Below are positions 1-9,852 of a stretch of 64,000 bases of DNA, piece after piece. The position numbers and the translations under genes were made by a program. The stretch's first letter is position 1. Every line of letters begins with the position of its first letter. The stretch is from NCBI RefSeq assembly GCF_003264115.1, contig NZ_CP021912.1, positions 3,207,001 to 3,271,000 on the forward strand, in the 5' to 3' direction. The notes beneath the pieces are model-generated. The model did not search any database and was not told the origin of the DNA. It was given only the letters and a program-made list of their open reading frames with translations. This DNA is from Erythrobacter sp. KY5. GTDB lineage: Bacteria > Pseudomonadota > Alphaproteobacteria > Sphingomonadales > Sphingomonadaceae.

Positions 1-11
1 CAGGCGCCCGA

Positions 12-1745
12 TCAGGCACTCTGGCCCGCTTTGCTACCGGCCCGTCGTAAGCTTAACGCCCATAACGCGATATTGCCCGCAATCAGCGCTCCCACCAGCA
101 TCGCAAAGGTTAACGATGGCCCTTGCGGCGATGCCGCGCCGAGCGGGGAGAACAGCAGATAGGTGGCGACCACGCAGCTGAACAGAGTCACCGCCAGCGG
201 CCTTGCGAAAGGCCACGGCGTCAGGTCCACCTGCTCATTTCGGGTGAACTGCCATGGCGTCTTGCGCGGGGCGAGCCAGCCGCAGGCGAGCATGATGCCG
301 ACCTCGATCACAAACAGGATCGCATATTGGTGGAGGAAGTGGATCGTCACCACGTCGTCGAACGCGAAGCGCAGCAGGCCGTATGCGATAACGTGGAAGA
401 CGATCACGATCTTCGCGCCCAATGCCGGAACCCGCGCCGTGAACAGACCGACGATCACGATCACCACGGTGGGTATGTTGTAGAAGCCGGTGAAGATGCG
501 GATGATCTGCCACAGCCCCTCGGGCGAGAACCACAGGAGCGGTGCGACCACGAAGCTGAACAGCGCGATCACCACGCTTGCGATCTTGGCGACCCGCACC
601 AGCTCGGCATCGCTCGGCAGCGCGCCGTTCACGCTCTGCCTTGCCGGGCCGTACACGTCGAGGCTGAACAGCGTTGCTGCACTGTTAAGCAGCGAGTTGA
701 AGGACGAGAACACCGCGCCCAGCAGCACGGCGAGGAAGAAGCCCGACATCCATAGTGGCAGCACGTCGCGGATCAGGCGCGGATAGGCCTCGTCGATGGT
801 GCCAAGGCCGGGGCCGTACATGTGGAAGGCGATGACGCCGGGGATCATCATCAGGAACGGGACCATGATTTTGAAGAAGCCTGAAAGCAGCACGCCCTTC
901 TGCCCCTCTGCCAGCGACTGCGCGCCGAGCGTGCGCTGGATCACGTATTGGTTGGTGCACCAGTAGAACAGGTTGGCGACGATCATGCCGGTGAACAGCG
1001 TTCCGAACGGCGTCGGCGCGTTTGCATCACCGATGGCGTTTAGCTTCTCGGTATGCTCGCTGCCGAGCGTCGCCAGCCCTGCGCCAAAGTCGCCGCCGCC
1101 CAGCGCGATCAGCCCGAAGACCGGCACCGCAATCCCGATGATGAGCAAGCCCACGCCGTTGAGCGTATCCGACACCGCCACCGCGCGAAGCCCGCCGAAG
1201 ATCGCGTAGATCGCCCCGATGCCTCCGATCGCGATAACCGTGACCACCAGCGCTTCAAAGTTGCCAAGGCCTGTCAGCTCAGGCACGTCGAAGAAGGCGA
1301 TCACCGCAAGGCTGCCCGAGTAGAGCACGCTGGGGATCGTCACGAGGCCATAGCCGAGCATGAACAGCACCACCGACATGCGCCTCACCACGGGATCGAA
1401 CCGGTCGCCGAGGAACTGCGGCAGGGTTGTGAAGGCGCCGGCGAGGTATCTGGGCAGGAAGATGAGCGCCATCGCGATGGTTGCGACCGCCGCCGTCACC
1501 TCCCAGCCCATGCTCGATAGGTTGTATCCGTATGCAGAGCCATTGAGCCCAATCAGCTGCTCTGCCGACAGGTTGGTCAGCAGCAGCGAACCGGCGATGA
1601 AGGTCGCGCCCAGCCCGCGTCCGGCGAGGAAGTAGCCGTCCTTCGTCTCCGCACTTCCGCGCGTCTTCATCCAGCTGATCCATCCGACCAGCGCCATGAA
1701 CGCAATGCAGGTGCCAAGCGTGAAGGCGATGTTGGTTCCCGTCAC
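12..1745 (-). CDS. Sodium:solute symporter (SSS/SLC5 family)
   Basis: A 577-residue, very hydrophobic protein with about 13-14 predicted membrane segments, the usual size and shape of the SSS/SLC5 family. The early FLAGRGLG and NLSAEQLIGLNGSAYG segments are typical of vSGLT/YidK-like members that couple Na+ entry to uptake of sugars or related solutes; a GGLRAVAVSD segment follows mid-protein. It should act in the inner membrane. The substrate cannot be read from sequence. The start is GTG (MTGTNIAF) with only a weak AGG upstream. About 200 bases without a convincing gene separate it from bciA, so it is probably its own transcript. Family is confident, substrate unknown. Confidence 0.85.
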   Translation of the reverse strand: MTGTNIAFTLGTCIAFMALVGWISWMKTRGSAETKDGYFLAGRGLGATFIAGSLLLTNLSAEQLIGLNGSAYGYNLSSMGWEVTAAVATIAMALIFLPRYLAGAFTTLPQFLGDRFDPVVRRMSVVLFMLGYGLVTIPSVLYSGSLAVIAFFDVPELTGLGNFEALVVTVIAIGGIGAIYAIFGGLRAVAVSDTLNGVGLLIIGIAVPVFGLIALGGGDFGAGLATLGSEHTEKLNAIGDANAPTPFGTLFTGMIVANLFYWCTNQYVIQRTLGAQSLAEGQKGVLLSGFFKIMVPFLMMIPGVIAFHMYGPGLGTIDEAYPRLIRDVLPLWMSGFFLAVLLGAVFSSFNSLLNSAATLFSLDVYGPARQSVNGALPSDAELVRVAKIASVVIALFSFVVAPLLWFSPEGLWQIIRIFTGFYNIPTVVIVIVGLFTARVPALGAKIVIVFHVIAYGLLRFAFDDVVTIHFLHQYAILFVIEVGIMLACGWLAPRKTPWQFTRNEQVDLTPWPFARPLAVTLFSCVVATYLLFSPLGAASPQGPSLTFAMLVGALIAGNIALWALSLRRAGSKAGQSA

Positions 1746-1944
1746 GCCGCGACCTGTTTCGATGGCCGGATGTTACACGCAAGGCCCCTTTTGAGAAAAC
1801 CGACTGGGCCGAATACACGTGGGGCTTCAGGGGCTTGCAGCGAAAATCGCTGTAGGAAGTGTGACTTTCCAGTTTCCAGACGGGCGCATATCGTCATCGC
1901 GCCGGTGCTTACCAAGCCGCGCTCAAGTAGGAAAACGCATAGCC

Positions 1945-2871
1945 TCATGAAGCGGCGCTCAACATCGCGCGGTAGTGATCGCGCAATGTGTCCTCACCGA
2001 ATTCAGGCGTTGCCTCCGCGTCGTATTCGCCCGTTTCTTCGTCCAGCACCAACATGCTCTGCGTCGCGTAATAGTGAGCGATGCGCGCATATTCGGCCTT
2101 TTCGGCGAACCATGACGAAAACGGCGCCACCAGCGACAGCACCCGCGAGGCTGCGAGAAACAGGCGCGGAGAGATCGAACGGAAACGGGCTGGCTTGTCC
2201 GCAAGCTCAAACAGCATCTCGCCCTGTTCACGCAAAGATATGGCGGGACCGGGACCGCCGATGGGCAACACCTTTCCTTGGCGCTCCGGGTTGCCGACAC
2301 TGTCGACTATGAAGCGCGCAAGGTCCGCATCCGAGATCGGCTTGCAGCGGGTGAGTTCTCCATCGCCGAATATCAGGAATGGCTTGCCGTCGCGCACCCG
2401 CCCGACCTGCCCCGACAGCGATTTGAAGAACGCGGTCGGGCGGATGATCGTGTGCGCAATATCGGCCTCGCTCAGCGCGGCCTCAAAGGCGAGCTTGGCA
2501 TGCTGAAAAGCAAGGCGCGGGCGCTGCACACAGATGGCCGAAAGGAGGATGAAGTGCTCCGCATCCGCTTGCCGGGCGGCGCGCAGCAGGTTGAGATTGG
2601 CGTCGAGGTCGACCGCCTTTGCATCCCTTGGCGACCCGTTGCGCGAGGCGAGACAGGAAATGACGGTCGCAGGCCGCGCCTCGTCCAACGCATGCACCAG
2701 CGCGGCAGGATCGGACAGATCGACCACGCGCCTTTCGGCCCCCTCAAGCTCGGGCAATTGTCCCGCCCCCTCGCTGCGCAGCAAAGCCGTCACCGTGTAG
2801 CCGCGCGCCGCACATTCGCGCACCACCGCGCGGCCTATCGTGCCGCTCGCCCCCGCGACTGCCACCTTCAT
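1945..2871 (-). CDS. bciA: Divinyl (proto)chlorophyllide 8-vinyl reductase, BciA type
   Basis: A 308-residue atypical SDR/NmrA-like protein. It opens with the Rossmann motif GASGTIGRAVV. It then carries LLSAICVQRP, FQHAKLAFE, IRPTAFFKSLSGQ, FGDGELTRCKPISD and FSSWFAEKAEYARI, segments I recognise as characteristic of BciA. BciA uses NADPH to reduce the C8 vinyl group of divinyl (proto)chlorophyllide in bacteriochlorophyll synthesis. ATG at 2871 is preferred over the adjacent in-frame TTG; a GAGG lies about 8 bases upstream. It starts 10 bases after the cation antiporter gene and may be co-transcribed with it. No other pigment gene is present, so this is an orphan outside any photosynthesis cluster. 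A general NAD(P)-binding reductase is the less likely alternative. Confidence 0.8.
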   Translation of the reverse strand: MKVAVAGASGTIGRAVVRECAARGYTVTALLRSEGAGQLPELEGAERRVVDLSDPAALVHALDEARPATVISCLASRNGSPRDAKAVDLDANLNLLRAARQADAEHFILLSAICVQRPRLAFQHAKLAFEAALSEADIAHTIIRPTAFFKSLSGQVGRVRDGKPFLIFGDGELTRCKPISDADLARFIVDSVGNPERQGKVLPIGGPGPAISLREQGEMLFELADKPARFRSISPRLFLAASRVLSLVAPFSSWFAEKAEYARIAHYYATQSMLVLDEETGEYDAEATPEFGEDTLRDHYRAMLSAAS

Positions 2872-2881
2872 CAAAGAGGCC

Positions 2882-4768
2882 TCATTCTGCAGCTTCGTCC
2901 AGATCGTCGCGGCCTATGATTGCGTCCATCTGGTCGCGCAGCAGCGGGTCCCATTCGCTGCGCAGCTTCTTGACCAGAGCGATCATCTCGTCGTTCTCCC
3001 ACGGGGGGACCTCTGCGTCCCAGACATTCGCCATCGGGACCATCATCTCGCGGTCCATGTCCTCGAATGCCTCGGTCAGCTTTTCCGCCTGTTCGCGCGT
3101 CAGCCCAAGCGCTTCGTAAGCCGAGCGGCCCATGCGCAGCGAGCTGTCATAGGTTTCGCGGATGATGTCGCGGCAGCCAAGCGACCAAAGCTCGAAAACG
3201 TGGTTGCGGTCATAAGCGCGCGCGATGATGTGGACGTGGGGATAGGCCTTGTGGACGTAGGAGACGAGGCGGTTGGTCGCCTCCTTGTCGTCGATTGCGA
3301 CGACGAGCAGCTTGGCGCTTTCGATCCCGGCAGAGGCCAGCATATCGGGCCGTGTCGCATCGCCATAATAGACGCGCATGCCGAAGCGCCCGAGCCGTTC
3401 GATCTGGCTTGAGGAATAGTCGATCACGGTCGTGCGATAGCCGGCCGTCTCCAGCATCCGGTCGACGATCCCGCCCACGCGTCCGCGCCCTGCGACGATG
3501 ATGTCGCGGTTCTCGTCGATGGCATCGAACTCGCGCTCGCGCTCCCGGTCGAAACGCGGCAGGATCGCCTTGTCGTAAAGGATGAAGAGCAGCGGCGTGA
3601 TCAGCATCGACATCGCCACGACCAAGAGGAGCAGGTCTGCGGTGTCCTGCGGGATGACCGAATTGCCGACCGCAAAGCTCAAAAGGACGAAACCGAACTC
3701 CCCCGCCTGCGCAAGCGAGAGCGCAAACAGCCAGCGCGCCGTGCCGCTGATCTTGAAGATCCCGCCCAGCACCCACAGCACCGCCAGCTTGGTCACAACC
3801 AGCACCGCGGTCCACATCAGCACCTCGCCCCACTGGGTTGCGAGCAGGCTGAAGTTGATGCCAGCACCAACGGTGATGAAGAACAGGCCGAGCAGCAGCC
3901 CCTTGAACGGGTCGATATCGCTTTCAAGCTCGTGGCGGTATTCGCTGTTGGCCAGCACAACCCCGGCAAGGAATATTCCGAGTGCGGGCGAAAGGCCCAC
4001 GACGGTCATCAACAGCGCAATGCCGGTCACGAAGAGCAGCGCGGTTGCGGTGAACAGCTCGCGCAATCCTGCTGACGCGATGAACCGGAAGACCGGGCGC
4101 GTCAGGTAGTTGCCGGCCAGCGCGACGAACGCGATGGCGGCGAGCGTGATCAGGCCCGACTGCCAGGCGGGCATGCCGTCCATGAAGCTGGCCACGCCGC
4201 TGCCATGATCGCCCGCTTCGCCCGCATGTTGAGCGACCTCGCCCGCCAATTCGGGCAGCGCGAGCAGCGGCAGGATCGCCAGCATCGGGATAACGGCGAT
4301 GTCCTGAAACAGCAGGACCGAGAACGCCGATTGTCCGCCTTCGGACTTCATCAGGCCCTTTTCATCCAGCGTCTGCAGGATGATCGCGGTCGAGGACAGC
4401 GCGAGGATCATGCCGATGGCAAGCCCCGTCTGCCACGGATCGCCGACGATGAAGATTGCCGTTGCCGCAATCACCAGGGTGGTGACCAGCACCTGTCCCC
4501 CGCCAAGCCCGATCAGGCGGCTGCGCATCTCCCACAGCTTTCGCGGTTCAAGCTCAAGCCCGATCAGGAACAGCATCATCACGACGCCGAATTCGGCAAA
4601 ATGCTGAAGCTGGATGACGTCCACCCCCAGCGCGCCAAGGACCGGGCTGATGGCCATGCCTGCGATCAGATAGCCGAGCACCGACCCCAGCCCCAGCCGC
4701 GTCGCAATGGGGACGGCGATCACACCGACGCCCAGCAGGATGGTGGCAAGAACGAGGAATTCGGTCAT
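2882..4768 (-). CDS. CPA2 monovalent cation:proton antiporter with TrkA-N domain (KefB/KefC-like)
   Basis: A 628-residue protein. The first ~390 residues form a 12-13 helix Na+/H+ exchanger domain; the rest is a cytoplasmic RCK/TrkA-N domain with the nucleotide-binding pattern IIVAGRGRVGGIVDRML followed by VIDYSSSQIERL. This is the layout of glutathione-gated K+ efflux proteins, which protect against electrophiles by K+ release and cytoplasmic acidification. No separate KefF/KefG ancillary gene is next to it. ATG at 4768 (MTEFLVLA) is preferred over an in-frame TTG nine bases upstream; neither has a clear SD. It precedes bciA by 10 bases on the same strand. Confidence 0.85.
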   Translation of the reverse strand: MTEFLVLATILLGVGVIAVPIATRLGLGSVLGYLIAGMAISPVLGALGVDVIQLQHFAEFGVVMMLFLIGLELEPRKLWEMRSRLIGLGGGQVLVTTLVIAATAIFIVGDPWQTGLAIGMILALSSTAIILQTLDEKGLMKSEGGQSAFSVLLFQDIAVIPMLAILPLLALPELAGEVAQHAGEAGDHGSGVASFMDGMPAWQSGLITLAAIAFVALAGNYLTRPVFRFIASAGLRELFTATALLFVTGIALLMTVVGLSPALGIFLAGVVLANSEYRHELESDIDPFKGLLLGLFFITVGAGINFSLLATQWGEVLMWTAVLVVTKLAVLWVLGGIFKISGTARWLFALSLAQAGEFGFVLLSFAVGNSVIPQDTADLLLLVVAMSMLITPLLFILYDKAILPRFDREREREFDAIDENRDIIVAGRGRVGGIVDRMLETAGYRTTVIDYSSSQIERLGRFGMRVYYGDATRPDMLASAGIESAKLLVVAIDDKEATNRLVSYVHKAYPHVHIIARAYDRNHVFELWSLGCRDIIRETYDSSLRMGRSAYEALGLTREQAEKLTEAFEDMDREMMVPMANVWDAEVPPWENDEMIALVKKLRSEWDPLLRDQMDAIIGRDDLDEAAE

Positions 4769-4826
4769 CGCTGCCAAGCGCTATGGCATGACAGGGCCCG
4801 GCTCAAGCGAATAGAAGGACGCGGGG

Positions 4827-5690
4827 CTAAAGAAGAACTTCGAGCAGCGGATTGGGAAAACGGCGCTCGACGGTCACTCCGTAGAAGCTCTCGACGAAGC
4901 CCGGCAGTTCCGCGCATTCAACGAGAAAGCCGTTTTCAAGCTCGTCGCTCACGACAATGGGCGGGATTACCGCAATCCCCGTCCCCTCTCGGGCGAGCAG
5001 GCGCATCATCGCCATATCGTCGACCTCGGCAGCAATCTGCGGACGGATACTGAGCCGGTCAGCGAGCGAATTGAACGCCATGCGGATCGCGGTGCCGGGT
5101 GTCGGCAGGATCAGCGGAGCGGTCGAAAGGCGCTCCTCGACCGACATGTCCTGCGAAACAAGTTCGGGCACAGCGATAAGGCCCACCGGCTGTTCGTCGA
5201 TGCGGGTGACGACAAAGTGGCTGAGCGCGTCCGTATCGGGCGGCTGGTTGGTCAACACGATATCGAGCTGCAGGTCGGCGAGCGCGTTGAATAATTCACC
5301 CCCACTGCCCGAGCGCAAAATCACCTCGACATCGCTGCGGCCAAGGATCGGGCGAAGGAAGCCGAGCTGGAAGTTGCGCGACAGCGTGGCGAGCGATCCG
5401 ACCCTGAGTGCGCGGCGCTGGCGACCGGCGGCCTGCAAGGTGGCGACCAGTTCGTCCCCGCTCGCAAAGATCGAATTGGCATAGTCGAGCGCGATGTGCC
5501 CGGCTTCGGTCAATTGCAGCGAGCGCCCGCGCCGTTCGAACAATTGCTGGCCCAGCCGTTCTTCGAGAAGCTTGATCTGCGTCGAGACCGCGCTTTGCGA
5601 GACATTGAGGCTCTGCGCGGCGCGCGTGAGGTTCCCCATGACGGCGACAGCCTGAAAGTATCGCAGGTGGTGGAAGTTGAAGTCGCTCAT
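4827..5690 (-). CDS. LysR-family regulator divergent from the dabBA genes
   Basis: A 287-residue LysR-type protein. The winged HTH lies at about residues 5-65 (FHHLRYFQAVAVMGNLTRAA, then SQSAVSTQIKLLEERLGQ), followed by a LysR substrate-binding domain. The N-terminal wording resembles the NhaR/CbbR-like subset. It is transcribed away from dabB across a 115-bp gap, the classic arrangement of a LysR regulator that controls its divergent neighbour and itself. It is therefore inferred to regulate inorganic-carbon uptake; no co-inducer can be named. The gap contains a GAACGTTC palindrome that could be part of its operator. Confidence 0.85.
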   Translation of the reverse strand: MSDFNFHHLRYFQAVAVMGNLTRAAQSLNVSQSAVSTQIKLLEERLGQQLFERRGRSLQLTEAGHIALDYANSIFASGDELVATLQAAGRQRRALRVGSLATLSRNFQLGFLRPILGRSDVEVILRSGSGGELFNALADLQLDIVLTNQPPDTDALSHFVVTRIDEQPVGLIAVPELVSQDMSVEERLSTAPLILPTPGTAIRMAFNSLADRLSIRPQIAAEVDDMAMMRLLAREGTGIAVIPPIVVSDELENGFLVECAELPGFVESFYGVTVERRFPNPLLEVLL

Positions 5691-5700
5691 CTGTCGTTCT

Positions 5701-5724
5701 TTTAATCAGAACGTTCCGTAACAA
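5701..5724. promoter_or_regulatory. Possible LysR operator between lysR and dabB
   Basis: The divergent gap holds a perfect 8-bp palindrome GAACGTTC at 5709-5716, with only partial outer symmetry (TTT/AAA ends). LysR proteins usually bind T-N11-A type imperfect dyads of this kind. Its position 10 bases upstream of the regulator start fits an autoregulatory site. The assignment rests on context and weak symmetry only. Confidence 0.3.
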
Positions 5725-5805
5725 ACAATGTATTTTTCTTAAATCTAACCTCCCGCTAGTTCAGCGCAATTCCCGCTCGCCCCCTTCCCCCGGAGCTTAC
5801 CTCGC

Positions 5806-7365
5806 ATGATCCACACCTTCCTGCCATTGGCCGCGCCGCTTCTGTTTGCGATTGTCGCGCTCGTCGCATGGGCAAGCCCGCGCCGCCGTCCTAAGGCGCT
5901 TTTGCAGTTCGCAGAGATGGCCGCGCTTGGCACCATCGCGATTTCGCTTGCCTCGATCGTGCAGCTTGTCGTCGCAGGCCCCTCCACCTCGGCGCTGATC
6001 GGCGCGGGCGGGTTCGGCATTTCGGCGCGGCTCGACGCGGTGAGTGTCACGATGCTCGCCATGATCTGTTCGATTGGTTGGGTGCTGCTTCGTTATTCGG
6101 CGAATTATCTCGACGGGGAAGAACGGCAGGGCGTGTTCATCGGCTGGATGGCGGCGACGCTTTGCGCGGTGCTCCTATTCGTGCTGGCAGGCAATCTCGT
6201 CCAGCTGACCGTCGCCTTCATCGCGATCAGCCTCACGCTTCAGCGCCTGCTGCTGTTCTATCCCGACCGCATTCAGGCGGTCCGCGGCGCGCGCAAAAGG
6301 TTTATCGTCGCGCGCCTCGGCGATGCGGCGCTGATCGGGGCGGTTTTCGCGCTTTGGCAGGGTTACGCCACCACCGACATCGCCACCATCCTTGGCGAAG
6401 CGAGCATGGGCAGCGCGACCACGGCAACGCTCGTCGCGGCCAGCCTGCTGGCGCTCGCGGCGATCCTCAAGTCGGTGCAGTTTCCCACTCATGGCTGGCT
6501 GACCGAAGTGGTCGACACGCCCACCCCCGTCTCCGCGCTGCTACACGCGGGCGTCGTCAATGGTGGAGGCGTGCTGCTGATCCGCTTTGCCGATGTGATG
6601 CTGCTTGCGCCCAACGTGCTCGCAGTTCTGGTCCTTATTGGCGGGTTCAGCGCTCTGCTGGGTAGCCTTGCTATGCTCGGCCAGCCGGCGGTCAAGAACT
6701 CTCTCGCCTGGTCGACCATTGCGCAGATGGGCTTCATGATCATGCAGTGCGGCCTCGCGCTCTTCCCGCTCGCGCTGCTGCACATCGTGGCGCACTCCTA
6801 TTACAAGGCGCACGCCTTCCTCTCATCGGGAAGCGCGGTCGAGAATGTCGCGGCGATCCGCAAGCCGGGGCCGATCGCGGTGCCGAGCATGCGCAACGTG
6901 ATGACCGCCTTTGCGCTGGCGCTCGGCATCTATGCCGCCATCGGCGCGCTGTTCGGCATCAGCGACAAATCCCCGCAAGCCATCGCGCTGGGAGCGATCC
7001 TCGTCTTCGGCGTCGCCTATCTTTTCGCGCAGGGTCTTGCCGACAAGGCCCCGCGCGAGCTTACCCGCAAGACGGTGATCTACTCGCTCGCCGCGTCGCT
7101 GGGATACTTCACGCTGCAACGCGCATCGGAGTGGCTGACCGCTGGCACGCTCCCCGCAACGCCCGCCCCCGGCCCGCTTGAATGGGCGTTGATCGTGCTG
7201 GCGGTGGCAAGCTTTGGCGTCGTCGCCATCGCACAGGCGCTGTTCCCGCTCTGGGCGCTGCACCCGGCGGCATCGGGCCTTCGCGTCCACCTTTCCAACG
7301 GGCTTTATGCCAACGCCGTCTTTGACCGCCTCGTCGGCAACTGGTCGACCCGCAAGGCCCGCTGA
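5806..7365 (+). CDS. dabB: DabB: NuoL-like membrane subunit of the inorganic carbon transporter
   Basis: A 519-residue polytopic protein of the proton-pumping antiporter family related to NADH dehydrogenase subunit L. The core segment has SVQFPTHGWLTEVVDTPTPVSALLHAG and a conserved lysine-bearing helix, as in NuoL/MrpA. It is not part of a nuo or mrp operon: the only partner, 42 bases downstream, is the DUF2309 protein DabA. That pairing defines DAB (DABs accumulate bicarbonate) complexes. There, DabB is thought to couple the cation gradient to vectorial CO2 hydration by DabA at the inner membrane. The divergent LysR gene probably regulates it. The family call is strong because of the pairing. 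Confidence 0.85.
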   Translation: MIHTFLPLAAPLLFAIVALVAWASPRRRPKALLQFAEMAALGTIAISLASIVQLVVAGPSTSALIGAGGFGISARLDAVSVTMLAMICSIGWVLLRYSANYLDGEERQGVFIGWMAATLCAVLLFVLAGNLVQLTVAFIAISLTLQRLLLFYPDRIQAVRGARKRFIVARLGDAALIGAVFALWQGYATTDIATILGEASMGSATTATLVAASLLALAAILKSVQFPTHGWLTEVVDTPTPVSALLHAGVVNGGGVLLIRFADVMLLAPNVLAVLVLIGGFSALLGSLAMLGQPAVKNSLAWSTIAQMGFMIMQCGLALFPLALLHIVAHSYYKAHAFLSSGSAVENVAAIRKPGPIAVPSMRNVMTAFALALGIYAAIGALFGISDKSPQAIALGAILVFGVAYLFAQGLADKAPRELTRKTVIYSLAASLGYFTLQRASEWLTAGTLPATPAPGPLEWALIVLAVASFGVVAIAQALFPLWALHPAASGLRVHLSNGLYANAVFDRLVGNWSTRKAR

Positions 7366-7407
7366 GCCTCTTCGAGCGCCCCCATTTTCCGCCAAGGATA
7401 CCCCGAT

Positions 7408-9852
7408 ATGAACACCCAGTTCCCCTCTACCCAGTTCGAAGTGACAGCCATCGCGGTCGCCATCGAGGGCGCGATTGATCACGCTATCCGCCAGATCCCG
7501 CCCGCATGGCCGCTGTCGGCAACGGTCGCGGTCAACCCGTTCCTTGGCCAGACGGACGAGACGCTCGCCGCCGCCGCTGCGCGCCTGCGCCGTGTGGGCG
7601 GGGTGCGGGTCACGATGCCGCGTTCGTGGTATCGCGAACGCATCGCGCAGGGCGAGATTGGAATGCAGGACCTTGCCGCCGCGCTCGCTGCATCGCCGCA
7701 CGCATCGAAGCCCTCTTCGCTCGAAGCGCTGAAATTCGAAGTCCAGACCGAAGGCAACATTGCCCCCGCCCTGCCCACCATCGCCGACCTTGCCTCCGAT
7801 GCGAGCGGCACGGACTGGGCGGGCGTGTGCGCCGATCGCACCGGATCGTGGTTGTCGAGCTATTTCGATGAAGGCCAGGCGCTATGGCCCGCCATTCCGG
7901 GCCGCTCGGCCTGGGCGGCATGGCGCACCTATGCGACCCACGATCTGACGCCGGAGATCATGGGATTGACCGGATTTGGCCGGATCGTTGCCGAAGCGCC
8001 GCAGAACCCCAAAGTGCTGATCGCGCGCGCGGTCGAGACATTGGGCCTCAGTGACGAGGAGATGGCGACCTATTTCCACCAGCTGCTGTTCTCGCTGGGC
8101 GGGTGGTCGCAATATGCGCGATACAAGCTGTGGCAGGCAGAACTTGCGGGCGAGACGGATGAAGTGATTTCTGACCTGCTCGCAATCCGTCTGCTTTGGG
8201 AAGAGACGCTCTACCTCCAATATGCCGACATGGTCGCCGACAAATGGCGCGAGACGCGCGATGTCCATGCCCGCGACACCCGCGCCGACCGCGCCGATAT
8301 CGTCGATGAAATCCTGCAGGAAGCTGCCGAGCGAGCCGCGCAGCGCGGCCTTGGCGAAGTGCTTGCGATGGAAGGCAGCGCACCGATCACCGAACGCCCC
8401 GCCATGCAGGCCGCCTTCTGCATCGACGTGCGCTCCGAAGTGTTCCGCCGCGCGCTCGAAAGCGTGGATCCGGCCATCCAGACTTTGGGCTTTGCAGGCT
8501 TCTTCGGTCTGGCCGCCGAACACCGCAGCTTTGCTTCCGACGTGGCCGAGCGCCGTCTTCCGGTGCTCCTCAACCCGTCGGTCAGATCGGTGTCGGGGAC
8601 CGAAGGCGACATGGGCCGCGACCGCTCCACCCGTTTCACCGCCCGCGCAAAACGCGCATGGGGCCGCTTCAAACTGGCGGCCGTCTCCTCCTTTGCCTTC
8701 GTCGAGGCGACAGGACCGCTCTATGCCGTAAAGCTGCTGCGCGACACGTTCGGGCTTCAGCCTTCGCGCAAGCCCAACGAACCGGCGCCGCGCCTCACCA
8801 CGCGCATGGAATTGAGCGAACAGGTCGATGCAGCCGAGACGATCCTCAAGGCGATGTCGCTCACTGGCAATTTCGCTCCGCTGGTCCTGATCGCGGGACA
8901 CGGCGCAAACGTCACCAACAACCCGCATGTAAGCGCGCTTCATTGCGGTGCGTGCGGGGGCTATTCGGGCGAGGTGAATGCGCGATTGCTGGCCGGTCTG
9001 CTGAACACCGGGGCCGTGCGCGACGGTCTTGCCCAGCGCGGGATCGAAGTGCCCGCCGATACGATCTTCGTTGCAGCTTTGCACGATACGACCAAGGACG
9101 AAGTCACGATATTTGACGGCGACCTTGGCGAAGCCGCGCCTGCCGATGGGGTCCGGCAGGCGCGCACCTGGCTTGCGATGGCGGGTGAGCTGACGCGCAC
9201 TGAGAGAAGCCGCCGCCTTCCCGGCGCTGCCAGTCAGCGCGACATCGCCCGCCGCGCAAGCGACTGGTCCGAAGTTCGCCCCGAATGGGCGCTCGCCGGA
9301 TGCAAGGCGTTCATCGCCGCCCCGCGCCGTCGCACCAGCGGCAAGGCGCTGGATGGCCGCGCTTTTCTGCACGATTACGATTGGCGGCACGACAAGGAAA
9401 ACGGCTATTCGGTGCTCGAACTCATCATGACCGCGCCGGTCGTGGTCGCCAGCTGGATCAGCCTGCAATATTACGGCTCGACCGTCGCCCCGCAGGCTTT
9501 TGGCGCGGGCAACAAGCTGCTGCACAATGTCGTTGGCGGCATCGGCGTGTTCGAAGGCAATGGCGGCAATATGCGCGCCGGCCTTGCGTGGCAGTCGGTC
9601 CATGACGGTGAGAACCTCGTCCACGAACCGTTGCGCCTGTCGGTCTGTGTCGAAGCGCCGACCAGCGCGATGAACGACATCCTTGAGGCGCACCCGCAAG
9701 TGCGCGCGCTGTTCGACAATCGCTGGCTGCACCTCTTCGCCATCGACGAGGACGGCCATCTGGCCCAGCGCTATATCGGCGATCTCAAGTGGGAAAGGCA
9801 GAGCCCGGCCAAGTCGCAACCAAGCGACCAGCCGGAGCTCGCGGCGGCCTAG
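7408..9852 (+). CDS. dabA: DabA: zinc-dependent DUF2309 subunit of the inorganic carbon transporter
   Basis: An 814-residue UPF0753/DUF2309 protein. The beta-carbonic-anhydrase-like zinc site is visible: FCID gives Cys338 and Asp340, and [10 protein letters not shown]...LHCGACGG gives His498 and Cys513. The 15-residue spacing between His and Cys equals that of the characterised Halothiobacillus protein as I recall it. DabA forms a membrane complex with DabB and hydrates CO2 to bicarbonate in one direction, building an internal bicarbonate pool. An SD-like AAGGATA lies just upstream of the ATG. Its TAG stop overlaps the stop of the convergent adenine deaminase gene by four bases (CTAG). All metal ligands are intact, so it is expected to be active. 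Confidence 0.88.
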   Translation: MNTQFPSTQFEVTAIAVAIEGAIDHAIRQIPPAWPLSATVAVNPFLGQTDETLAAAAARLRRVGGVRVTMPRSWYRERIAQGEIGMQDLAAALAASPHASKPSSLEALKFEVQTEGNIAPALPTIADLASDASGTDWAGVCADRTGSWLSSYFDEGQALWPAIPGRSAWAAWRTYATHDLTPEIMGLTGFGRIVAEAPQNPKVLIARAVETLGLSDEEMATYFHQLLFSLGGWSQYARYKLWQAELAGETDEVISDLLAIRLLWEETLYLQYADMVADKWRETRDVHARDTRADRADIVDEILQEAAERAAQRGLGEVLAMEGSAPITERPAMQAAFCIDVRSEVFRRALESVDPAIQTLGFAGFFGLAAEHRSFASDVAERRLPVLLNPSVRSVSGTEGDMGRDRSTRFTARAKRAWGRFKLAAVSSFAFVEATGPLYAVKLLRDTFGLQPSRKPNEPAPRLTTRMELSEQVDAAETILKAMSLTGNFAPLVLIAGHGANVTNNPHVSALHCGACGGYSGEVNARLLAGLLNTGAVRDGLAQRGIEVPADTIFVAALHDTTKDEVTIFDGDLGEAAPADGVRQARTWLAMAGELTRTERSRRLPGAASQRDIARRASDWSEVRPEWALAGCKAFIAAPRRRTSGKALDGRAFLHDYDWRHDKENGYSVLELIMTAPVVVASWISLQYYGSTVAPQAFGAGNKLLHNVVGGIGVFEGNGGNMRAGLAWQSVHDGENLVHEPLRLSVCVEAPTSAMNDILEAHPQVRALFDNRWLHLFAIDEDGHLAQRYIGDLKWERQSPAKSQPSDQPELAAA

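Noticed and set aside
1746..1944. Possible small gene between the symporter and bciA
   Set aside because: Frames here lack an SD and extend into both neighbours; no recognisable protein.
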